Below are positions 24,011 through 34,551 of a stretch of 64,000 nt of DNA, one piece after another. The notes beneath the pieces were generated by a model. It saw only the letters and a program-made list of their open reading frames with translations. It was not told where the DNA came from and did not search any database. The position numbers and the translations under genes were made by a program. The number at the start of each line of letters is the position of its first letter. Positions within the stretch are counted from its first letter, which is position 1. This DNA is from Bradyrhizobium sp. CCGUVB4N (GTDB taxonomy: Bacteria > Pseudomonadota > Alphaproteobacteria > Rhizobiales > Xanthobacteraceae): positions 3,348,001 through 3,412,000 of the forward strand of contig NZ_JANADP010000001.1 of the NCBI RefSeq assembly GCF_024199945.1, read 5' to 3'.

Positions 24011-25693
24011 ATGACGCGCAAGTCCGAGAGTCAGTTGCGAGCCGGGGCCTACGCTTCGTCGGTCGGAGCCGCGCTCCTGCTCGCCGCCTGCCTCGGCATC
24101 GAGGTGGCGCACGCCCAGGCGATCATGCGCACACCGACCATCAGCGTGCCCTCGCGAACACCGACCATCAGTCCCAGCATTGCCGCCAGGGCGGTCAGCG
24201 TCGATCGCGGTCCGCACGTGGTGACGACCGCCCGGATCTCGGCGCGGATGGCGACGACCCCGGTGCTGCCCTATGCGCGCTACTCGCCGAACCTCTATCC
24301 GGCCTGCACGGCGGCCTATCGCGATGCCGACGGCGAGTGCCTGGGGCAGCCGAGCGGAGGCGGCGACGGTTCCGGCAAATCGACCAGGAAGAGCGCCGGC
24401 AAGGGGCGCGGCAACAATACGCCGGTCGCCGTCAATCTGCGCAGCTTCGCCAACGAATTCGTGGCCGAGATCGACAGCGCGCTGTCGCTGACGGAGGCCG
24501 ATGAACTCGCGCGGCGCCACGGTTTGAGGCGCGTCTCTTCGGAGAATTTTCCGCTGATCGGGTCCACGGTCGGCTTGTTCCGTATCGCCGACGGCCGGCC
24601 GTATGAGACGGTGCGGCGCGAATTTGCCGCCGACGGCAGCGTGCGATCGCTCCAGCCGAACTTCCGCTATCTGCTCCAGGACCAGAAATCGGCGGTGCCG
24701 ACCGAGGGTGATCCGGCCCAATACGTACTGCCGAAGCTGCGCCTGCCGCAGGCGCACACACTGGCGCACGGCGCCAATGTCACGGTCGCCGTGATCGATT
24801 CCGGCATCGACGCCAAGCACCCCGAACTCGCCAACTCCATCGCCGACAATTTCGATGCGCTCGGCAGCAGCGAGGGCCCCCATATCCACGGCACCGGCAT
24901 TGCCGGGGCTATCGTGGCGCACGCGAAGCTGATGGGCAGCGCGCCGGAAGCGCGCATCATCGCCATTCGCGCCTTCGGCGGCACCACCGGCAGCGCCGAG
25001 AGCTCGTCCTACATCATCCTGCGCTCGCTCAACTACGCAGCCGAGCACGGCGCCCAGATCGTCAATATGAGCTTTGCCGGTCCGAAGGACGCGGTGATCG
25101 AGCGTGCGATCGCGGCAACTGCCGCGCGGGGCCTGGTGCTGATCGCGGCCGCCGGCAATGCCGGCGCCAAATCGCCACCGCTTTATCCCGCCGCCAATCC
25201 CAACGTGATCGCGGTCAGTGCGACCGACCAGCAGGACAGGCTGTTCACCGCGTCCAACCGCGGCAACTACATCGCGTTGGCGGCGCCGGGCGTCGACATC
25301 TTCCTGCCGGCGCCGGATGGCAAATACCAGATGACGTCGGGCACCTCGTTCTCGGCCGCCTATGTCTCCGGCGTCGCGGCGTTGCTGCTCGAGCGGAACT
25401 ATTCCCTGAAGCCGGAAGCGCTGCGCATGACGCTGTCGAAGACCGCGCGTGACCTCGGTTCACCCGGGCGTGATGATCTCTTCGGCGACGGCGAGCCCGA
25501 TGCGTTCGCCGCTGTCATGGCGGTTCCGGTCGACAACACGACGCCGGTCGCGGCTGCGTCCGGTACAACTAAACGTGAAGATGCCGAGAAGCGCCGCGAC
25601 GATCCCGGCATCCGCGCAATCGAGCAGCCCTCGCTGTCGAGCGCGACCGATAAATCCACGGTTTCTCAGGCGGATAGGCCGGCGGCGCGATAG
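24011..25693 (+). CDS. Secreted S8 family serine peptidase (subtilase) with propeptide
   Basis: 560 residues. N-terminal export signal to about 37; LLAAC at 23-27 also fits a lipobox, so it may be a lipoprotein. A Thr/Pro/Gly-rich linker (38-140) leads to a prodomain (about 145-225), then the subtilase domain with Asp263 (VIDSGID), His293 (HGTGIAG), oxyanion Asn383 (AAGNAG) and Ser446 (SGTSFSAAYVSG), so the catalytic triad is complete. A low-complexity tail of about 65 residues follows. Located 16 bases after the anti-sigma gene and likely cotranscribed with the ECF sigma. It acts outside the cytoplasm; substrates unknown, possibly including the neighbouring anti-sigma. Confidence 0.93.
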   Translation: MTRKSESQLRAGAYASSVGAALLLAACLGIEVAHAQAIMRTPTISVPSRTPTISPSIAARAVSVDRGPHVVTTARISARMATTPVLPYARYSPNLYPACTAAYRDADGECLGQPSGGGDGSGKSTRKSAGKGRGNNTPVAVNLRSFANEFVAEIDSALSLTEADELARRHGLRRVSSENFPLIGSTVGLFRIADGRPYETVRREFAADGSVRSLQPNFRYLLQDQKSAVPTEGDPAQYVLPKLRLPQAHTLAHGANVTVAVIDSGIDAKHPELANSIADNFDALGSSEGPHIHGTGIAGAIVAHAKLMGSAPEARIIAIRAFGGTTGSAESSSYIILRSLNYAAEHGAQIVNMSFAGPKDAVIERAIAATAARGLVLIAAAGNAGAKSPPLYPAANPNVIAVSATDQQDRLFTASNRGNYIALAAPGVDIFLPAPDGKYQMTSGTSFSAAYVSGVAALLLERNYSLKPEALRMTLSKTARDLGSPGRDDLFGDGEPDAFAAVMAVPVDNTTPVAAASGTTKREDAEKRRDDPGIRAIEQPSLSSATDKSTVSQADRPAAR

Positions 25694-26173
25694 CGCCTGC
25701 GACAACATTGCGCGTCGGCCAAAGGTTAAAAAATCGAGCGCCGCTTTGAACGTTCAGCCTGCTGCCACGACCAATTTATGTGGGAGCGGTCATCCCTCCC
25801 CATCAGTCATATTAGGCGCGAGCGCCCATCCACCCCAAGCGCCCATATGGCTCGACCCGTCCGGTTGTCCCCCCGGACGGGTCTTTTCTTTTTGGGCGTC
25901 CGACTTCTTGAAGCGTGATTCGAGATCACCTCGCGGTTGAGGCCGCGGCGGCGATCGTCGTGATGAATCGGCAACGACAGCTGGCAAGCCCGCTATGCTT
26001 GCGCGAAGCTTGACTCGAAAATCCCTGAAAACTCCGCACGACTACGGTCTTTCGTGACGACGGCCGTGTCGTTGCTGGACAAGTCAAAACTTTTCCACAA
26101 AATATTCATGTCGCGCCTAAATTGATTCGTGTGCGTTGCGTCGCGTCCGTATTTTCTCCTGACGGGCTGATTT
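25694..26173. other. 480-base intergenic region with a strong terminator
   Basis: No protein gene seen. The stretch from about 25760 to 25893 ends in a near-perfect terminator and carries the 9-base direct repeat AGCGCCCAT at 25821-25829 and 25838-25846. It may be the 3' untranslated part of the protease operon or a separate small RNA. The rest, up to the next gene at 26174, is AT-richer and probably holds that gene's promoter. Confidence 0.5.
25854..25893 (+). terminator. Rho-independent terminator
   Basis: An 11-base perfect stem, GACCCGTCCGG (25854-25864) with CCGGACGGGTC (25873-25883), has an eight-base loop and is followed by TTTTCTTTTT. It lies 160 bases after the protease stop. Confidence 0.9.
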
Positions 26174-26983
26174 ATGACTCATCGCCATGGCGCGGCTGGA
26201 AGCCGCGAGCTTGCCGCGCGCTGGTGCGCTCTCGCCGAACAGCGGCTGGAACATCTCTCCGAAATGTTCGAGACCGGACGGTGGCGCCGCTATCACAGCG
26301 AGCTGGCATTCCTCGAAAACATCCAGGAAGCCAAGCGCGCGGTCCAGACCTGGCGCGCCCTCGCAAATGGAGGGGACGTCGCCGCCGCTGCCGCGAGCGT
26401 GACTTCTGCATTCGGCTGGTCGCCCGCGACCATGCCCCGCGTGTTCCCGCGCGAGCAGGCCCAGACCATGCAGCCCAAAGCCGTGCAGCCCAAGGCCCTG
26501 CAGCCCAAGGCCGTGCACATCGCGCCCGAGACCGTCGTCCCGGTTGCGCTCGAGCCCACGCTGGATGTGCTCGCCGAAATCCTCGAGGCACCGATTGCAC
26601 CGGTCGCCGTACCTGCATCAGCCGAGGTGGCTGCTTTGATGGCGTCGTTCACCGCGCCCCCCAAGATGCCACCACTGAAGGCGCCCGCCGCGCGGGCGTC
26701 GGTCGCGGCACCTGCCGTCAGATCACCGGTCGCCGCGTCCATCGCAGCTGCGCCGCGCACCGCGCCTGCAGTGAAGCCGCCGCTTGCCGCATCTGCAGTA
26801 CCACCGGTCGCCGCGCCTGCGGTGAGGCCACCAGTCGTCATGCCTGCTGCAATGGCGACGCTGCTGCCGCAATTCGCTCCGCCGGCCGACGAAATCGTCG
26901 CAGCCCCCGAGCGCGTTGTCGAATTCACCTTCAGCCTCGACGGCCTCGAAGCAAAGTACCCGCTGCTCAGGAACGCATTCTGA
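26174..26983 (+). CDS. TIGR03809-family protein
   Basis: 269 residues. The first 85 or so form the conserved part (ELAARWCALAEQRLEHLSEM, ETGRWRRYHSELAFLENIQE, AKRAVQTWRALA), probably helical. The rest is Ala/Pro/Val-rich low-complexity with a small tandem repeat QPKAVQPKALQPKA near 102-113, and a short ordered end FSLDGLEAKYPLLRNAF. As I recall, this family is defined by its occurrence beside TIGR03808 proteins in Rhizobiales, and exactly that neighbour converges on it 23 bases away. No signal peptide or membrane helix. Function unknown. Confidence 0.82.
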   Translation: MTHRHGAAGSRELAARWCALAEQRLEHLSEMFETGRWRRYHSELAFLENIQEAKRAVQTWRALANGGDVAAAAASVTSAFGWSPATMPRVFPREQAQTMQPKAVQPKALQPKAVHIAPETVVPVALEPTLDVLAEILEAPIAPVAVPASAEVAALMASFTAPPKMPPLKAPAARASVAAPAVRSPVAASIAAAPRTAPAVKPPLAASAVPPVAAPAVRPPVVMPAAMATLLPQFAPPADEIVAAPERVVEFTFSLDGLEAKYPLLRNAF

Positions 26984-27006
26984 GGCCTTGGAAGCGAGGG
27001 CGGCGC

Positions 27007-28377
27007 CTACTGCCGCACCGCGTTGCCGCCGACCACCACCTGCGCAAAGCGTTGGGCGCCGTCCGCCGACAGGTCTGACGTCACGGCGCGCGCATGGTCC
27101 AGCCCGACCACGGCGCCGCGCGGGGTTTCCGAGATCATGTTGTTGTTGACGAGCGCGGTGCCCGCGCCCGACACCACGGACACGCCGATGCCGGCCAGCG
27201 CCTTGCGGATCACATTGCCGGAGATGACGACGTCGCGCAGATATTTGCCCCAGCCGGCGACGATGCCGTAGGACGGCGCATTCTCGATCACATTGCCGGT
27301 CACCGAGGTGTCGGCTTCGATATAGATGCCGACGCCGGCATCGTCGTCGGGCGCGGTCCCGATCGGGCGCTTCGGGATCAAATTGCGGATGATATTGCCT
27401 TGAACCACCGCGATGCGGCCGCCTTCGTTGAAATTGCAGACGGAGACGCCGACGGCAGCGCCATCGACGGTGTTGTTGGCGATCACTGCGGCCTCGAACG
27501 CGAATTCGGAATAGAGCGCGACCTCGCGCACGTCGCTGACGCTGTTGCCGGTGATCTGGATATTGGAGGCCGAGTTGCCGCGCACCGCGGAGTAATCGCA
27601 GTTTTTGATGCGGTTGCCGCGCACGATCACGTTGCCGGCGCGGAAGGCGTTGATGGCGTTGCCGTACTGGCCGGAGCCGCCGGGGCCGGCCTTGATGTCC
27701 TCGATGCGGTTGTCCGCGACCAGCGTGCCGTCATCGCCGATCGCAGTGCGCAGGATCTCGATGCCGTTGTCGTTGGTGCCGATGATGGTGTTGCGGGACA
27801 CGTTGAGGCCTTTGGCGTCGAACGAGACCACCGCCGTCACGGCAATGTTGGTGAAGACGTTGCCGGAGATCTCGCCGGATACCTGCTCCAGCCAGATGCC
27901 GCTGCCGCCGGAGCCGGTGATCTCGCAATCGGTGATGCGGACGCCGCGGCCGCCGAGGACATGGACCAACCCGCGCCGCGTCGGCAGTGGAATGCTGCCG
28001 CCGTCGAAGGTGAGGCCGGTCAGCCCGACCGAGTCCGATCCGTCGCTCTGGATCGCCGAGGCCCCGCCAGTGAAGATCAGCTTCGTCGCGCCGCGCACGC
28101 CGATCAGTTGCGCGCCATTTGGCAGCCGCAGCAATCCGGTTCGGTAGATGCCGGGCGGAAGCGCAAGCGGCATCTGCGCGCGCGAGGCCTCGTCGATCGC
28201 GCGCTGGAGCGTGCGTGTCTGATCCTCGGCCGCGCCGGGCCGCACGCCATATTGGGTCGCATCGCGGCCGAGCAGGGAGGTCAGCGGCGCGGCGCGCGCG
28301 GCGTCGACAGGCATGGCGAGCGCACCGGCGATGCCGGCGGTCGAGGCTCCAATGAGATGACGGCGATTGAGGTCCAT
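27007..28377 (-). CDS. Tat-exported parallel beta-helix repeat protein (TIGR03808 family)
   Basis: 456 residues. The N-terminus has a twin-arginine signal (NRRHLIGASTAG, cleavage near ARAA). Residues 40-75 carry a pectate-lyase-type opening (AAEDQTRTLQRAIDEASRAQ), then many beta-helix turns with G-N-x-I/V and N-x-I motifs (ISGNVFTNIAVTAV, VIRGNRIKNCDY-like) to the end. No sugar-lyase catalytic set is obvious, so it may bind or process a polysaccharide or simply be structural. Found in Rhizobiales together with TIGR03809 proteins, as here. Export folded through Tat suggests a cofactor or early folding. Confidence 0.88.
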   Translation of the reverse strand: MDLNRRHLIGASTAGIAGALAMPVDAARAAPLTSLLGRDATQYGVRPGAAEDQTRTLQRAIDEASRAQMPLALPPGIYRTGLLRLPNGAQLIGVRGATKLIFTGGASAIQSDGSDSVGLTGLTFDGGSIPLPTRRGLVHVLGGRGVRITDCEITGSGGSGIWLEQVSGEISGNVFTNIAVTAVVSFDAKGLNVSRNTIIGTNDNGIEILRTAIGDDGTLVADNRIEDIKAGPGGSGQYGNAINAFRAGNVIVRGNRIKNCDYSAVRGNSASNIQITGNSVSDVREVALYSEFAFEAAVIANNTVDGAAVGVSVCNFNEGGRIAVVQGNIIRNLIPKRPIGTAPDDDAGVGIYIEADTSVTGNVIENAPSYGIVAGWGKYLRDVVISGNVIRKALAGIGVSVVSGAGTALVNNNMISETPRGAVVGLDHARAVTSDLSADGAQRFAQVVVGGNAVRQ

Positions 28378-28488
28378 GACGCGTCCTCCGGCGGACGCGG
28401 CGGTCCGCGGGGATTAGGTAGCGCAGGGCGGAAGGGGTCGTCGGGATTGTTCGCGGTAGGGTTAAATGTTTACCGCAGCGGAGGTGCC

Positions 28489-28611
28489 GTAGGGTGGGCA
28501 AAGCGATTTGTCCGCCGGAGCTCGAAGAGCGAAGGCGGAAGCGTGCCCACGATTGACGGCAGATGGAACGAGATCGTGGGCACGGCGCAAGGGCGCCTTT
28601 GCCCACCCTAC
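28489..28611. repeat. GTAGGGTGGGCAAAG palindromic repeat (copy 1) with a nested second repeat
   Basis: Outer ends GTAGGGTGGGCAAAG (28489-28503) and CTTTGCCCACCCTAC (28597-28611) are perfect inverses, and internal GTGCCCAC/GTGGGCAC arms repeat the symmetry. Compared with the copy at 44804, the arm GCGAAGCGTGCCCAC is interrupted by a 33-base module, TTTGTCCGCC...GGCGGA, which occurs again at 45897. The stop codon of the next gene (28608-28610) is inside the repeat. Confidence 0.88.
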
Positions 28612-29264
28612 GAGGCCTGCGTGTTCCGCGTCTTCCGTGCCAGGTTCACCATCTCCATCAGCATCGCTTCCCCGGCGTCCACCAATTCGTCCAGCGTGAT
28701 CCGTGGAAATCCCTTCCGCCGCACGGCGCCGCTGCGCGCTAGCAAGGGAATGTGGATGAACGCGGCAAGCTTTGGTCCGCCGCCGCGCACGTTCTCGATC
28801 GCGCGCCAGCTCAGATAGTTGCAGAGATAGGCGCCGGCATCGCGTGAGGGCCGTGCGTCGATGCCGGTGAGACGCGCGGCGCGCAACAGCCTTGCCGTGT
28901 GCGGGCCGAACGTCATCGCGTCAGCATGACCGGCGATGCCGCGCTTGCTGGAGCGGGTGTTGGCGGCATCGGGCCACAGCATGGTGACGGCGTTGCGCGC
29001 GCGGCTCTCGATGCGCAGGTACGGCGTGCGCGCCGCGAGGCCGAACATCAGCAGCGCATGCGGCTTCACTTTCGCCAGCACTTCCGGCAATTGCCGGTCC
29101 ACTGCAGCATAGGTCACCGGAAAGATGTGGCGCGATAGCGTGACGCCATCGAGCGCGGGGCGGCGCAATTGCGCCAGCCGCGCCACCAGCGGCTGGGTCG
29201 GATTATGCGGCGCGCCGGGAAACGGGCCGAAGCCGGTGAGGAGAATGCGGAGCTGGTCGCTCAT
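28608..29264 (-). CDS. Pyroglutamyl-peptidase I (C15) family protein
   Basis: 218 residues. LLTGFGPFPGAPHNPT is the C15 signature, and the three catalytic residues are present in context: Glu in RIESRARN, Cys in RDAGAYLCNYLSW, His in AAFIHIPLL. In the known family these enzymes remove N-terminal pyroglutamate from peptides in the cytoplasm. The protein is slightly divergent (GLAARTPYLRIESRA), so substrate is not certain. ATG at 29264 overlaps the meaB stop (ATGA), so both come from one transcript. Its last codons and stop run into a dispersed palindromic repeat. Confidence 0.87.
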   Translation of the reverse strand: MSDQLRILLTGFGPFPGAPHNPTQPLVARLAQLRRPALDGVTLSRHIFPVTYAAVDRQLPEVLAKVKPHALLMFGLAARTPYLRIESRARNAVTMLWPDAANTRSSKRGIAGHADAMTFGPHTARLLRAARLTGIDARPSRDAGAYLCNYLSWRAIENVRGGGPKLAAFIHIPLLARSGAVRRKGFPRITLDELVDAGEAMLMEMVNLARKTRNTQAS

Positions 29265-30250
29265 TGCAGCAACCCCAATATCTGTTCGGCGGCGAGCGCC
29301 GGCGTCAGGTGACCGTCAGCGACCTCCGCCTCGATCTTCTTCACCTTGGCCCGCACCGATGCCTCGCTGCGCAGCCGCGCCAGCATGCGCTGCTCCAGCA
29401 TCGACCACATCCATTTCACCTGCTGGTCGCGCCGGCGCGCGGCGAACTCGCCGGACGCGTTCATTGCCGTGCGGTGTTCGAGGATCTTCTGCCAGAGCTC
29501 GGCAATGCCGGTGCCGGCCAGCGCCGAATAGGTGACGACCGGCGGGTGCCAATGTTCGGACCGAGGGCTGAGGATATGCAGCGCGCCGCGGTAATCGGCC
29601 GCGGTGATGTTGGCCCGCTTGAGATTGTCGCCGTCGGCCTTGTTGATCGCGATCATGTCGGCGAGCTCGACCAGTCCCTTCTTGATGCCCTGCAACTCGT
29701 CACCGCCGCCTGGCAGCATCAGCGCGAGGAAGAAATCGGTCATGTCGCAGACGGCGGTCTCGGACTGACCGATGCCGACGGTCTCGACCAGCACGACGTC
29801 GAAGCCGGCGGCCTCGCACAGCAGCATCGCCTCGCGCGTCTTGGCCGCAACGCCGCCGAGCGTGCCTGACGACGGCGAGGGGCGGATGAAGGCATGGTCG
29901 GACGACGACAGTTGCGACATCCGCGTCTTGTCGCCGAGGATCGAGCCGCCGCTACGCGCCGAGGACGGATCGACCGCGAGCACCGCGACCTTGTTGCCTT
30001 GCTCGATCAGGTAGGTCCCGAGCGCATCGATGGTGGTGGATTTGCCGACGCCGGGCGAGCCGGTAATGCCGACGCGAACCGCCTTGCCGGTATCGGGCAG
30101 CAGCATCTGCACCAGCTCACGCGCCTGCGCCTGATGATCGCCACGCCGGCTCTCCACCAGCGTAATGGCTCGCGCCAGCGCCGCGCGATGGCCGGCGCGC
30201 AAGTCGCGGGCGAGGGCGGTGATATCAAGCGAAGTCTTCTTCTCAACCAT
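29261..30250 (-). CDS. meaB: Methylmalonyl-CoA mutase-associated GTPase MeaB
   Basis: 329 residues from ATG at 30250; the 18 codons upstream are not family-like. The G1 loop is GITGSPGVGKSTTIDALG, followed by AVDPSSARSGGSILGDKTRM and FIRPSPSSGTLGGVAAKT, the switch segments of MeaB/ArgK, the G3-region VETVGIGQSE, and INKADGDN (G4). It guards the B12 cofactor of methylmalonyl-CoA mutase: GTP hydrolysis gates adenosylcobalamin loading and removal of damaged cofactor. The mutase genes lie 2-7 kb upstream on the same strand, separated by a binding-protein gene and a DUF3298 gene. Confidence 0.95.
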   Translation of the reverse strand: MVEKKTSLDITALARDLRAGHRAALARAITLVESRRGDHQAQARELVQMLLPDTGKAVRVGITGSPGVGKSTTIDALGTYLIEQGNKVAVLAVDPSSARSGGSILGDKTRMSQLSSSDHAFIRPSPSSGTLGGVAAKTREAMLLCEAAGFDVVLVETVGIGQSETAVCDMTDFFLALMLPGGGDELQGIKKGLVELADMIAINKADGDNLKRANITAADYRGALHILSPRSEHWHPPVVTYSALAGTGIAELWQKILEHRTAMNASGEFAARRRDQQVKWMWSMLEQRMLARLRSEASVRAKVKKIEAEVADGHLTPALAAEQILGLLQ

Positions 30251-30315
30251 GCCCTGCTTTACAACGGCGCGCGCAGGCAGGCGAGTGCCCGCGGGACAAG
30301 GCATGCGTGGTTACA

Positions 30316-31302
30316 TCAGGCCTTGGCAAAACCCGCCGCCTTCATCGCCTGGCCCATCTGGCTATCCGCCTGGTCCATGAAGGTCTCGAACTGGCCGGCG
30401 TCGCGCCAGACGGTGCCGAACCCGCGTCCGGTCATGAAGTCCTTGAATGCGGGGGAGTCGTACACCTTCTTCAAGGCCGCGGTCAGCTTGGCGGCGATGG
30501 CCGGAGGCAAGCCCTTGGGGCCGCCGATGCCACGCCACGAGCTGGTGGAATAGTCGACACCGATCGTCTCCTTCAGCGTCGGGACGTCCGGGAAGATCGG
30601 ATTGCGCGCATGCGCCATGATCGCGAGGCTCCGGGCCTGGCCGGCCTCGATGGTGGCGCGTGCTTCCGGCACCGAGCAGGTGGTGAGATCGAGGCTGCCC
30701 GCGACGAGATCCTGCATGGCCGGTGCTGCACCATTCGACGCCGACCACGCGACCTGGTTGGCCGGCAATCCCATCGCCTGCATCCAGCCGACGAGGGCGA
30801 GATGCCAGATACCGCCTTGTCCGGTGCCTGAAGCCTTGAACCGTCCGGGAGGTGCCAGCTTGATGGCGTCCATCAGCTCCTTCGCCGTCTTGTAGGGCGA
30901 GGACGTCGAGACCTGGATGCCCGGCGGGTCCTCGTTCACCAGCGCCAGCGGCGTAAAATTCCGCGGCGTCAGCTGCGTCAGGGCTTGCCAATGCAGCATT
31001 GCGATTTCCACGGTCAGCGTGCCGATCGTGTAGCCGTCCGGCGCTGCGGTTGCGATCTCGGCATGGCCAATTGCGCCGGATCCGCCGGTGCGGTTGACGA
31101 CGTTGAACGGCTGGCCGAGCTCCTTCTCCAGCAGCGTCGCGACGATGCGCGCAGTCGCATCCGTGCCGCCCCCCGCACCCCACGGCACGATCAAGGTCAC
31201 CGGCCGCGCCGGATAGGCTTGCGCGCGGGCAGGTGAGAGGAGGGTGGACGTGGCGGCGGCCACAGAAGAGGCCGCGAAAATGCGGCGCGTAATTCCTGGC
31301 AT
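30316..31302 (-). CDS. Bug/TctC-type tripartite tricarboxylate transporter substrate-binding protein
   Basis: 328 residues from ATG at 31302. A Tat-like signal (TRRIFAASSVAAAT, cleavage after ARA) leads to YPARPVTLIVPWGAGGGTDA, the family opening; PDGYTIGTL and the region near NVVNRTGGSGAIGHAEIA are typical ligand-site loops. No TctA/TctB membrane genes are next to it, so it is an orphan binding protein, as very many Bug proteins are. It would capture an organic acid or similar small carboxylate in the periplasm and may deliver it to a carrier encoded elsewhere or act as a sensor. Confidence 0.93.
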   Translation of the reverse strand: MPGITRRIFAASSVAAATSTLLSPARAQAYPARPVTLIVPWGAGGGTDATARIVATLLEKELGQPFNVVNRTGGSGAIGHAEIATAAPDGYTIGTLTVEIAMLHWQALTQLTPRNFTPLALVNEDPPGIQVSTSSPYKTAKELMDAIKLAPPGRFKASGTGQGGIWHLALVGWMQAMGLPANQVAWSASNGAAPAMQDLVAGSLDLTTCSVPEARATIEAGQARSLAIMAHARNPIFPDVPTLKETIGVDYSTSSWRGIGGPKGLPPAIAAKLTAALKKVYDSPAFKDFMTGRGFGTVWRDAGQFETFMDQADSQMGQAMKAAGFAKA

Positions 31303-31420
31303 CAATAATCCCGGCGGCGCCCTCGGGAATCGGGCTGGTCAATGCAATATGCTACGCGGCTTTGCAGGGATGTCGCAAGCGGCCGCCCAACGGCGCCGTG
31401 AGCAATGGTTCCGCTGGAAC

Positions 31421-32233
31421 TCATTGCGGCTGGTCGTCATCGCCTTTTGGCCGCGTGCCGCCGAAGATGCGCGCGCCCTCCGGCGTGAGATAGGGCTTCA
31501 ACGTTTCCCACGAAACGAATGCGACATATTGGCCCTCGGCATAGGGGCCGACCGCATAGGGCGGGTAGTGGAAGGTGAGGCCGGAGCTCTTGCCTGGTTC
31601 GGTCGACGGCGCGAGCGTCGCCGCGCCGATCTTGAGCAGGCTGGGCTCCACGCCCTTGAACCATTCCTCAGTCGCGGTCTCGCTGGTGTCGCGCTTCTTC
31701 TTCTCGATTCTGAGCGAGGCGATCACCGCCTTCACCATCGCCTTCATGGTGGGGCCGTTGTCGGCGGTCTCGGCGAAGAACGGGCGGATCGAGATGCGTT
31801 TGTTCTCGGACTTGTCCCACAGCACCGTGTTCACGTCCGAATTAGGATGGGCGCCATGGGTGTCCATATAGTCGTCACGCAGGAGGCTGACATAGCGGTC
31901 GGCAACGACGGAGCGGATCGAATATTTGCGCTCAAAGTCCCAGCCGCCGTCCTTGAAGAATTGCGGGTCCTGCTTGCGTGAGGCAGCCGCGTCAGCCGCG
32001 TTCTTGTCGAGCCATTTCCTGCCCTCGGCAAGGCAGTCGGCCGCGAGTGGCGCGTCGGCCTTGATCTTGTCGTCGAGGAAGACACGCGCCTCGATGTTCC
32101 TGTTCTTGACGACGGCGTCGGGCTTGGGGTCGGCGGCGAGAGCGGGGGAGGCCAAGGTGATCGCAGCGATGGCAAAAAGGCTCGCGAGCCATTCTGCCCG
32201 CACGTTTGCACGATATGTCACTTCAATATCCAT
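31421..32233 (-). CDS. Exported DUF3298/DUF4163 protein (RsiV/PdaC-like)
   Basis: 270 residues from ATG at 32233; GTG at 32221 would give a more normal signal peptide. A signal segment ends at ALAADPKP. Family traits are SIRSVVADRYVSLLRDDYMD, THGAHPNSDVNTVLWD and, near the end, FHYPPYAVGPYAEGQYVAFV with WETLKPYLTPEGARIFG, the DUF3298 pattern seen in the RsiV anti-sigma and PdaC extracellular regions. Here the protein has no membrane anchor besides the signal. The function of such free periplasmic forms is not established; binding of lysozyme or peptidoglycan is a possibility from RsiV. Confidence 0.86.
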   Translation of the reverse strand: MDIEVTYRANVRAEWLASLFAIAAITLASPALAADPKPDAVVKNRNIEARVFLDDKIKADAPLAADCLAEGRKWLDKNAADAAASRKQDPQFFKDGGWDFERKYSIRSVVADRYVSLLRDDYMDTHGAHPNSDVNTVLWDKSENKRISIRPFFAETADNGPTMKAMVKAVIASLRIEKKKRDTSETATEEWFKGVEPSLLKIGAATLAPSTEPGKSSGLTFHYPPYAVGPYAEGQYVAFVSWETLKPYLTPEGARIFGGTRPKGDDDQPQ

Positions 32234-32394
32234 CAATTTTACATCCGACCGCCGTCGACACGTTCGGACGTCGGCATGAGCATAATGATCGCAAGATGAA
32301 CCGGCGCAGAACGCGCGGCGCGAACACCGGGACGTGAAGATTGGTCGCAGCAGCCTGTCCGCCGGTTTGATGCGGGCGCCCAGGCGCGGAGGAG

Positions 32395-34547
<2,153 letters not shown>

Positions 34548-34551
<4 letters not shown>

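Noticed and set aside
31389-31412. GGAAC-N15-CGTT on the minus strand upstream of the Bug protein gene
   Set aside because: The spacer is 15 instead of 16-17, so I do not call an EcfG promoter.
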